Assembly (NCBI GenBank): GCA_020402745.1
Contig: JADBYZ010000001.1
Coordinates: 372,001-436,000 of the forward strand
DNA from: Phenylobacterium sp.
GTDB lineage: Bacteria; Pseudomonadota; Alphaproteobacteria; Caulobacterales; Caulobacteraceae
Length of the DNA stretch: 64,000 nt
Direction: 5' to 3'
Positions 57,966-64,000 of the stretch are shown here, in pieces (within the stretch, counting starts at the first letter, position 1; each line of letters opens with the position of its first letter). The translations under genes were made by a program, and so were the position numbers. A model generated the notes under the pieces. That model did no database searches. It saw only the letters and a list, made by a program, of their open reading frames with translations, and was not told the DNA's origin.

Positions 57966-58568
57966 TCATTCTCCGTCGGCGACGGCCGAGGCGCCGTCAG
58001 CGCGGCGGCCAATGACCTCGGCGACCTTCTTACCCCGCTTGGAGGCGATCTGGCGCGGAGAGGACTGGGCCTTCAGCGCCTCGAAGGTCGCACGGACCAT
58101 GTTGTAAGGGTTGGACGATCCGACCGACTTGCCCACGACGTCCTGAACACCGAGGGTCTCAAGCACGGCCCGCATCGGGCCGCCTGCGATGACGCCGGTG
58201 CCGGGAGGGGCAGAGCGGACCATGACCTTGCCCGCGCCCCAGCGGCCAGCGCCGTCGTGGTGCAGGGTGCGGCTCTCGCGGAGCGGAACGCGGATCATCG
58301 TCTTCTTGGCCTCCTCGGTGGCCTTGCGAATGGCCTCCGGGACTTCGCGGGCCTTGCCATGGCCGAAGCCAACCCGGCCCTTCTGGTCGCCCACCACCAT
58401 GAGGGCGGCGAAGGAGAACCTGCGGCCCCCCTTCACGGTCGCCGCAACGCGGTTGATGTGGACCAGCTTCTCGACGATGTCGGATTCGGCGCGCTCCTCT
58501 GCGGGGGCGCCCCGGTCCCGTCCGCGGCGCTGTCCGCCCTCGCCACGTTGTTCGTTGCCACGAGCCAT
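57966..58568 (-). CDS. rpsE: 30S ribosomal protein S5
   Basis: This 200-residue protein has a double-stranded RNA-binding domain. It has a charged N-terminal extension (about 30 residues rich in Arg/Gly/Glu), then [46 protein letters not shown] and [34 protein letters not shown]. The ATG at 58568 has AGGGG upstream; a GTG one codon earlier is possible. Confidence 0.98.
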   Translation of the reverse strand: MARGNEQRGEGGQRRGRDRGAPAEERAESDIVEKLVHINRVAATVKGGRRFSFAALMVVGDQKGRVGFGHGKAREVPEAIRKATEEAKKTMIRVPLRESRTLHHDGAGRWGAGKVMVRSAPPGTGVIAGGPMRAVLETLGVQDVVGKSVGSSNPYNMVRATFEALKAQSSPRQIASKRGKKVAEVIGRRADGASAVADGE

Positions 58569-58578
58569 CACGTTACCC

Positions 58579-58935
58579 CTAGAAGTTCAGGCCGGCTTCA
58601 CGCGCGGCGTCGGCCAGGGCCTTGACCCGGCCGTGATAGATGTAGCCGCCCCGATCGAAGACGACCTCTTTCACGCCCTTCTCGATAGCGCGCTGCGCCA
58701 CGAGAGCCCCGATCCGGGCCGCTGCGGCCTTATCGGAACCCTTCTGGGGCGCGTCGCCCTCGAGGGTCGAAGCCGAGGCGAGCGTCACGCCCTTCTCGTC
58801 ATCGATGACCTGGGCGTAGATGTTCTTGGACGAACGGAACACGGAGAGACGCGGCCGGCCGTTGGCCAGCTTGCGGAGCCGGATGCGGGTGCGCTCGGCG
58901 CGCCGCTTGGCGGAGTCACGGGTGGAGACAGCCAT
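58579..58935 (-). CDS. rplR: 50S ribosomal protein L18
   Basis: This 118-residue 5S-rRNA-binding protein contains [29 protein letters not shown] and [28 protein letters not shown]. It is 3 bases after rplF and 10 bases before rpsE. Confidence 0.98.
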   Translation of the reverse strand: MAVSTRDSAKRRAERTRIRLRKLANGRPRLSVFRSSKNIYAQVIDDEKGVTLASASTLEGDAPQKGSDKAAAARIGALVAQRAIEKGVKEVVFDRGGYIYHGRVKALADAAREAGLNF

Positions 58936-58938
58936 GGC

Positions 58939-59472
58939 CTACTTCTTCTTGCCTTCCTTGCGACGGACCTTCTCGCCGAGATAGCGAACGCCCTTGCCCT
59001 TGTAGGGCTCCGGCGGGCGGATCCGACGAATGCGTGCAGCGATTTCGCCGACCGCCTGCTTGTCGATGCCGCTGATCCTGATTTCGGTCTGCTTGGGAAC
59101 CGCAAAGGCGATCCCCTCGGGCGGCGGAACATCAACCTCGTGGCTGAAGCCGAGCTGCATGTTCAGGGCTTCGCCCTTCATCTGGGCCCGGTAACCCACG
59201 CCAACCAGCTCGAGGGTTTGCTCGTAGCCGGCGGAGACGCCGACGACCATGTTGTTCACCAGGGTGCGCGAGAGGCCCCACATGGCCTGGGCGCGGGTGG
59301 ACTCCACGCGCTTGGCCACGACGAGCTCTGCACCTTCCTGACGAAGCTCGATCTCTTCCGGCAGCGTCCAGGACAGCTGACCCTTCGGGCCCTTCACCGT
59401 CAGGGTCTGCCCGTCGATGCTCGCCGTGACGCCTGCGGGCGTGGGAACCGCCTTCTTTCCAATCCGGGACAT
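58939..59472 (-). CDS. rplF: 50S ribosomal protein L6
   Basis: This 177-residue protein begins [35 protein letters not shown] and ends [22 protein letters not shown], the classical L6 ends. The ATG at 59472 is one base after the rpsH stop and gives standard length. Confidence 0.98.
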   Translation of the reverse strand: MSRIGKKAVPTPAGVTASIDGQTLTVKGPKGQLSWTLPEEIELRQEGAELVVAKRVESTRAQAMWGLSRTLVNNMVVGVSAGYEQTLELVGVGYRAQMKGEALNMQLGFSHEVDVPPPEGIAFAVPKQTEIRISGIDKQAVGEIAARIRRIRPPEPYKGKGVRYLGEKVRRKEGKKK

Positions 59473-59473
59473 G

Positions 59474-59869
59474 TCAGTACACCCGCAGCAGGACTTCGCC
59501 GCCCACGTTGGCGTCACGCGCCGCTGCGTCGGACATGACGCCCTTGGGCGTCGACAGGACCGAGATGCCCAGGCCGTTCTTGATCGGCTTCAGGTCCGCG
59601 ATGGACGAGTAAACCCGGCGACCAGGCTTCGAGACCCGCCGGATCTCGACGATCACAGGGCGGCCGTCGAAGTACTTCAGCTCGATCTCGAACTCGGGGA
59701 AGGCGCCAGGCTTTTCCACGAGCTGATAGCCGCGGATGTAGCCCTCCTCCGCCAGCACGTCGAGGACGCGGGCGCGCATCTTCGAGGCCGGGCAGGAGAC
59801 CTTCGAACGTCCGCGGGTCGCGGCGTTCTTGATACGGGCGATCATATCGCCGACGGGGTCGTTCACCAT
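59474..59869 (-). CDS. rpsH: 30S ribosomal protein S8
   Basis: This 131-residue protein begins [39 protein letters not shown] and ends with [33 protein letters not shown], both diagnostic. It lies between rpsN and rplF. Confidence 0.98.
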   Translation of the reverse strand: MVNDPVGDMIARIKNAATRGRSKVSCPASKMRARVLDVLAEEGYIRGYQLVEKPGAFPEFEIELKYFDGRPVIVEIRRVSKPGRRVYSSIADLKPIKNGLGISVLSTPKGVMSDAAARDANVGGEVLLRVY

Positions 59870-59879
59870 GGGACCCTCC

Positions 59880-60185
59880 TCACCAGCTCGACTTCACGAG
59901 GCCAGGAATCTGGCCCTGGGAACCGAGTTCGCGCAGGGCGATCCGGCTCATCTTCAGCTTGCGGTAGTAGGCGCGCGGACGCCCCGTGACCTCGCAACGG
60001 TTGCGGATGCGGGTCTTGGACGAACTGCGCGGAAGCTCTGCGAGCTTGAGACGCGCCTCGAAGCGGTCCTCAAGCGGCAGGCTCTCGTCGTTGGCGATCG
60101 CCTTGAGCGCCTCACGGCGCGCGGCGTAGCGCTGGACGAGAACCTTGACCTTCTCGTTACGATTGACGGCGCTCTTCTTGGCCAT
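59880..60185 (-). CDS. rpsN: 30S ribosomal protein S14
   Basis: This 101-residue protein is the long, zinc-free form: [30 protein letters not shown], then [43 protein letters not shown]. It has one Cys only, so no CxxC zinc site. It is 21 bases after rplE. Confidence 0.98.
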   Translation of the reverse strand: MAKKSAVNRNEKVKVLVQRYAARREALKAIANDESLPLEDRFEARLKLAELPRSSSKTRIRNRCEVTGRPRAYYRKLKMSRIALRELGSQGQIPGLVKSSW

Positions 60186-60206
60186 GTTACCTTTCCTTCC
60201 CGTCCC

Positions 60207-60764
60207 TTAGGCGTTGAACGGGAACTGGAATTCCCGAAGAAGCTGGCGCGCTTCCTCGTCGGTCTTCGCAGTCGTGGCGACGATGATATCCATGCCCCAC
60301 AGTTGATCGATCTGGTCGTAGTTGATCTCCGGGAACACAATGTGCTCCTTCAGTCCCATGGCGTAGTTGCCGCGACCATCGAAAGACGTGGGCTTCAAGC
60401 CCCTGAAGTCCTTCACCCGCGGCAGTGCGATGGTGACCAGACGGTCCAGGAACTCGTACATGCGGTCCTTGCGCAGGGTGACCTTGGCGCCAATCACCAT
60501 GCCTTCGCGCAGCTTGAAGCCGGCGATGGAGTTGCGGGCCTTGGTGGGAACCGGCTTCTGGCCGGCGATCCGGGTCAGGTCGCCAATAGCGGCCTGGACC
60601 TTCTTGGAGTCACCGACGGCCTCTCCGATCCCCATGTTCAGGACGATCTTGTCCAGACGCGGGATCTGCATCTCGTTGGTGTAGCCGAACTTCTCCTTCA
60701 TCGCCGCGCGGATGCGCTGGCGATACTCGGCCTTCAGCCGCGGCTCATAAGCTTGCTCAGCCAT
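60207..60764 (-). CDS. rplE: 50S ribosomal protein L5
   Basis: This 185-residue 5S-rRNA-binding protein contains [58 protein letters not shown] and [32 protein letters not shown]. The ATG at 60764 overlaps the rplX end by 8 bases. Confidence 0.98.
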   Translation of the reverse strand: MAEQAYEPRLKAEYRQRIRAAMKEKFGYTNEMQIPRLDKIVLNMGIGEAVGDSKKVQAAIGDLTRIAGQKPVPTKARNSIAGFKLREGMVIGAKVTLRKDRMYEFLDRLVTIALPRVKDFRGLKPTSFDGRGNYAMGLKEHIVFPEINYDQIDQLWGMDIIVATTAKTDEEARQLLREFQFPFNA

Positions 60765-61071
60765 TGATGACCTCGCCGGTGGTCTTGGCCACACGGACCT
60801 TCTTGCCATCCTCAACCCGGAAACCGACACGGGTCGGCTTTCCCTGGGAGTCGACGATGGCGACGTTGGAGACATGCAGGGCGGCCTCGCGGGTGCGAAT
60901 GCCACCCTGAGGATCAGCCTGGGTGGGGCGGGTATGCCGCTGGATCATGTTGATCCCCTGGACGAGCACCCGCTCCTCCTTCGGCATAACCTTCAGGACG
61001 GAGCCCTCACGGCCCTTGTCCTTGCCGGTCAGGACCACGACGCGGTCCCCCTTCTTGATCTTAGCGGCCAT
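60757..61071 (-). CDS. rplX: 50S ribosomal protein L24
   Basis: This 104-residue KOW-domain protein reads [45 protein letters not shown], with [22 protein letters not shown]. It overlaps rplN by one base. Confidence 0.98.
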   Translation of the reverse strand: MAAKIKKGDRVVVLTGKDKGREGSVLKVMPKEERVLVQGINMIQRHTRPTQADPQGGIRTREAALHVSNVAIVDSQGKPTRVGFRVEDGKKVRVAKTTGEVING

Positions 61072-61439
61072 TACAGCACCTCGGGGGCGAGGGAGATGAT
61101 CTTCATGTGGTTCTTTGCGCGAAGCTCCCGCGGAACCGGTCCGAAGATACGGGTGCCGATCGGCTCACTCTGCTTGTTGACGATCACTGCAGCGTTGCGG
61201 TCGAAGCGGATCAACGACCCGTCCTTACGCTTGATGGCCTGCGAAGTCCGGACGACGATGGCCTGAAGCACATCACCCTTCTTCACGCGACCACGCGGGA
61301 TGGCTTCCTTCACCGACACGACGATCTTGTCGCCCACGCCGGCGTAACGACGGCCAGCGCCGCCAAGGACCTTGATGCACATGACACGGCGCGCGCCGGA
61401 GTTGTCAGCCACGTCGAGGTTGGTCTGCATCTGGATCAT
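61071..61439 (-). CDS. rplN: 50S ribosomal protein L14
   Basis: This 122-residue protein begins [27 protein letters not shown] and ends [25 protein letters not shown], both diagnostic. It is 13 bases after rpsQ. Confidence 0.99.
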   Translation of the reverse strand: MIQMQTNLDVADNSGARRVMCIKVLGGAGRRYAGVGDKIVVSVKEAIPRGRVKKGDVLQAIVVRTSQAIKRKDGSLIRFDRNAAVIVNKQSEPIGTRIFGPVPRELRAKNHMKIISLAPEVL

Positions 61440-61452
61440 GGATCAGCCTCCC

Positions 61453-61704
61453 TCAGGACGCCTGCGAAGCGGCTGCCTTAGGCAGGACTTCCCAGGTCTT
61501 GGTCTTGGAGCGCGGAGCGCACTCGATGATGCGGGCGATCTCACCCGCCTGGTAGGTGTTGGCCTCGTCATGGGCATGGTACTTCTTCGACCGGCGGACG
61601 GTCTTCTTGAGCACCGGGTGCAGGAAGGTCCGTTCGACCTTCACCACCACCGTCTTGTCGCCCTTGTCGGAGACGACGACGCCTTCAAGAATGCGTTTCG
61701 GCAT
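61453..61704 (-). CDS. rpsQ: 30S ribosomal protein S17
   Basis: This 83-residue OB-fold protein contains [42 protein letters not shown]. It lies 11 bases after rpmC. Confidence 0.98.
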   Translation of the reverse strand: MPKRILEGVVVSDKGDKTVVVKVERTFLHPVLKKTVRRSKKYHAHDEANTYQAGEIARIIECAPRSKTKTWEVLPKAAASQAS

Positions 61705-61715
61705 GTTCGTACTCC

Positions 61716-61910
61716 CTAGGCCGTGGCCTGGCGGCTGCGCAGGACGGTCTTGATCCGGGCGATGTCCTTGCGGATCTCGCCGGCGCGATGGGTCTTCTCG
61801 ACCTGGCCTGTGGCCGCCTGGAAGCGCAGGTTGAACTGCTCCTTCTTCAGGTTCAGCAGGCTCTCGGCGAGCTGGTCGGGGGTCATGATCCTAAGGTCTT
61901 CAGTCTTCAT
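61716..61910 (-). CDS. rpmC: 50S ribosomal protein L29
   Basis: This 64-residue two-helix protein contains [49 protein letters not shown]. The ATG at 61910 overlaps the rplP stop by one base. Confidence 0.97.
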   Translation of the reverse strand: MKTEDLRIMTPDQLAESLLNLKKEQFNLRFQAATGQVEKTHRAGEIRKDIARIKTVLRSRQATA

Positions 61911-62338
61911 CACGCGTGCTCCGCGACGGCGTCGATGCGGGTGACGATGCGGGTCTTCACCGGCAGCTTGGCGGCGCCGAGACGCAGCGCCTCACGGGCG
62001 ATGTCGTCCGGAACCCCGTCGATCTCGAACATGATCCGGCCGGGATGAACCCGGGCGGCCCAGTATTCCACCGAGCCCTTGCCCTTACCCATCCGCACTT
62101 CCGCCGGCTTGTCGGTCACCGGGACGTCCGGGAAGATCCGGATCCAGACCCGGCCCTGGCGCTTCATCTGGCGGGTGATCGCCCGACGGGCCGCCTCGAT
62201 CTGCCGGGCGGTGATCCGCTCGGGCTCGACCGACTTCAGTCCATAGGAGCCGAAGTTCAGCGTGAAGCCGCCCTTGGCCGTCCCATGGATCTTGCCCTTG
62301 AACTGCTTGCGGTACTTGGTCTTCTTCGGGGAAAGCAT
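61910..62338 (-). CDS. rplP: 50S ribosomal protein L16
   Basis: This 142-residue protein begins [24 protein letters not shown] and contains [35 protein letters not shown], the L16 core near the peptidyl-transferase centre. It is 9 bases after rpsC. Confidence 0.99.
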   Translation of the reverse strand: MLSPKKTKYRKQFKGKIHGTAKGGFTLNFGSYGLKSVEPERITARQIEAARRAITRQMKRQGRVWIRIFPDVPVTDKPAEVRMGKGKGSVEYWAARVHPGRIMFEIDGVPDDIAREALRLGAAKLPVKTRIVTRIDAVAEHA

Positions 62339-62347
62339 GGCTGTCTC

Positions 62348-63109
62348 TTAGGCTCCCGCGGTCTCGCGGCGGTCGCGGCGCGGCCCCCGGTCCGGACGAT
62401 CGCCGGAACGTTCGCGGCCGCCACCCTCGCCGGCCGGGCCGGACTCTGAGGCCAGGCGCTTATCCATGGCCATGGGATCGTGCTCGAGGACCTCGCCCTT
62501 GAAGACCCAGACCTTCACGCCGATGATGCCGTAGGTCGTCTTCGCCTCGGCGAAACCAAAGTCCATGTCAGCACGGAGGGTGTGCAGCGGGACGCGGCCT
62601 TCCTTGTACCACTCCATGCGGGCGATCTCGGCCCCGCCAAGGCGCCCGGAGACGTTGATGCGGATGCCCTTTGCTCCCAGGCGCATGGCCGACTGCATCG
62701 ACCGCTTCATCGCGCGGCGGAAGGCGATCCGGCGCTCAAGCTGCGAGGTGATGTTCTCGGCGATCAGTTGGGCGTCGGCTTCGGGCTTGCGGATTTCAAC
62801 GATGTTGAGGTGAACCTCGCCGCCGGTGATCGCCGCAACGTCCTTGCGCAGCTTCTCGATATCCGCGCCCTTCTTGCCGATGATCACGCCGGGGCGCGCG
62901 GCATAGATGGTGATACGGCACTTCTTGTGCGGACGCTCGATGATGATCCGGCTGACGCCTGCCTGATAGAGACGCTTCTTGAGTTCCGCCCGGACCTTCA
63001 GGTCCTCGTGGAGCAGCTTGCCGTAGTCGGCGCCGTCGGCGAACCAGCGGCTATCCCAAGTGCGGTTGACGCCGAGGCGAAGCCCGACAGGATTGACTTT
63101 CTGACCCAT
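62348..63109 (-). CDS. rpsC: 30S ribosomal protein S3
   Basis: This 253-residue protein begins [26 protein letters not shown]. It has the KH domain with [14 protein letters not shown] and the C-terminal domain with [33 protein letters not shown] charged Arg/Gly/Asp-rich tail of about 35 residues extends past the E. coli end, common in alphaproteobacteria. It overlaps rplV by one base. Confidence 0.99.
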   Translation of the reverse strand: MGQKVNPVGLRLGVNRTWDSRWFADGADYGKLLHEDLKVRAELKKRLYQAGVSRIIIERPHKKCRITIYAARPGVIIGKKGADIEKLRKDVAAITGGEVHLNIVEIRKPEADAQLIAENITSQLERRIAFRRAMKRSMQSAMRLGAKGIRINVSGRLGGAEIARMEWYKEGRVPLHTLRADMDFGFAEAKTTYGIIGVKVWVFKGEVLEHDPMAMDKRLASESGPAGEGGGRERSGDRPDRGPRRDRRETAGA

Positions 63110-63489
63110 CAGGCGGCCTCACCGAGTTCGCGGACCACGATGGTGATCTCGCTGAAAGGCTTCTGGATACGGGATGCACGACCGCGGGCGCGGGCCGCGA
63201 AACGCTTCATCACCAGGTTCTTGCCCACATAGGCCTCAGCGACGACGAGGGAGTCGATGTCGAGGTTGTGGTTGTTCTCGGCGTTGGAGATGGCCGAGTA
63301 GAGCGCCTTGCGCACATCGCGGGCGATCCGCTTGTGGCTGAACTCGAGCTCGTTGAGCGCGCGCTGGACCTTGAGGCCCCGTATCGACTGGGCGACCAGG
63401 TTGAGCTTGCGGGGGCTGACCCGCAGGGTCGTGGCCTTGGCCATGGCCTCGGCGGGCTTCAGGCGGCGGGGATTGGACGGCTTGGACAT
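63109..63489 (-). CDS. rplV: 50S ribosomal protein L22
   Basis: This 126-residue protein contains [42 protein letters not shown] and [26 protein letters not shown], lining the exit tunnel. It is 2 bases after rpsS. Confidence 0.99.
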   Translation of the reverse strand: MSKPSNPRRLKPAEAMAKATTLRVSPRKLNLVAQSIRGLKVQRALNELEFSHKRIARDVRKALYSAISNAENNHNLDIDSLVVAEAYVGKNLVMKRFAARARGRASRIQKPFSEITIVVRELGEAA

Positions 63490-63491
63490 GC

Positions 63492-63770
63492 CTACTTCCT
63501 CTTGGCCTTCTTGTCCGCCGCATGACCCGGGAAATACCGGGTGGGGGCGAACTCGCCGAGCTTCATGCCCACCATGTCCTCGGAGACGAGGACGGGCACG
63601 TGCTTCTGGCCGTTATGGACGCCGAAGGTCAGGCCGACGAACTGCGGCATGATGGTCGAACGGCGCGACCAGGTCTTGATGACGTCCTTGCGGCCGGAGA
63701 CCTGCGCGGCCTCCGCCTTCTTGAGCAGGTAACCGTCGACAAACGGTCCTTTCCAGACGGAACGGGTCAT
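63492..63770 (-). CDS. rpsS: 30S ribosomal protein S19
   Basis: This 92-residue protein begins [20 protein letters not shown] and has [46 protein letters not shown]. It lies 3 bases after the rplB stop. Confidence 0.99.
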   Translation of the reverse strand: MTRSVWKGPFVDGYLLKKAEAAQVSGRKDVIKTWSRRSTIMPQFVGLTFGVHNGQKHVPVLVSEDMVGMKLGEFAPTRYFPGHAADKKAKRK

Positions 63771-63773
63771 GGA

Positions 63774-64000
63774 TCAGCGAGCCTTCCGGGCGTGACGCGA
63801 GCGGATGATGAACTTGTCCGTCGCCTTGTTGGTGCGGGTGCGCGACCCCTTGGTCGGCTTGCCCCAAGGCGTGACCGGATGCCGGCCGCCAGAGGTGCGG
63901 CCTTCGCCGCCGCCGTGCGGGTGGTCGACCGGGTTCATGGCGACGCCGCGAACGTGGGGACGACGCCCCTTGTGCCGCGAGCGACCGGCCTTGCCGAGGA
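63774..64000 (-). CDS. rplB: 50S ribosomal protein L2, 3' end only
   Basis: The last 75 residues are present: [49 protein letters not shown], then [22 protein letters not shown] and stop. [13 protein letters not shown] is the L2 peptidyl-transferase signature. The gene enters from the right edge of the window, so its start is outside. Confidence 0.98.
   Translation of the reverse strand, partial: LGKAGRSRHKGRRPHVRGVAMNPVDHPHGGGEGRTSGGRHPVTPWGKPTKGSRTRTNKATDKFIIRSRHARKAR

Noticed and set aside
58189-59538. A 449-codon open frame on the plus strand
   Set aside because: It is antisense to rpsE, rplR and rplF, all firmly identified.

Overview
This 64 kb window is a high-GC stretch of a bacterial chromosome. 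Gene content and order point to an alphaproteobacterium, most likely Caulobacterales (Caulobacter/Phenylobacterium type). The evidence is the adk-containing spc/alpha ribosomal operon followed by a Deg protease and rarA, an ATP12 assembly factor, PccA/PccB, a TamA-TamB pair, the alphaproteobacterial cobA-DUF2849-cysI-DUF934-cysH order, and a promoter upstream of metY that matches the Caulobacter housekeeping consensus. The genus is an inference; there is no rRNA here to settle it.

Layout: 1-975 holds the 5' part of a Ppx/GppA phosphatase and hspQ. 972-8581 is an accessory-looking block with visibly lower GC. On the minus strand it carries an AraC-family regulator, cytochrome b561, a DUF2147 protein, a membrane-anchored GST, an MhpB-type extradiol dioxygenase, an acetoacetate-decarboxylase-like enzyme and an FAH-family hydrolase; divergently it carries an SDR-like protein and a ferredoxin. 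I read it as an aromatic meta-cleavage module that lacks a recognisable MhpC. 8802-14743 is tamA-tamB. 14954-18374 is the circularly permuted ATP-grasp / alpha-E / transglutaminase trio. 18508-24083 holds a small membrane protein, an HCCA-isomerase-like protein, a sulfatase, a nucleoside hydrolase-ribokinase pair and a 2OG-Fe(II) oxygenase. 24189-27680 is an Mla-type lipid transport operon. 27685-30687 is a chain of overlapping genes (GST, S1/P1-nuclease-like, Nudix, FolD). 30779-37619 holds a 3D-domain protein, the assimilatory sulfate-reduction operon with ferredoxin-NADP reductase, a divergent LysR regulator and an Hpt protein. Then come tRNA-Lys(CTT), metY, a TauE/SafE permease, pccA, msrB, a channel-like protein, pccB and the ATP12 chaperone. 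45555-49648 is two RluA-family pseudouridine synthases around fluC, a PseH-like acetyltransferase and rarA. 49680-52459 is a Deg-family lipoprotein protease and an MFS exporter. 52580-64000 is the S10-spc-alpha ribosomal protein cluster from rplQ back to a partial rplB.

The genes connect as follows. The sulfur genes (cobA for siroheme, cysH, cysI, fpr, then metY and a possible sulfite exporter) cover sulfate to homocysteine. Nucleoside hydrolase plus ribokinase form a ribose-salvage pair. PccA and PccB form a biotin carboxylase complex. The Mla genes and TamAB serve the outer membrane.

I found no rRNA, IS element, integrase, CRISPR array or prophage. All identifications come from reading motifs and family resemblance by eye; no database search was run.
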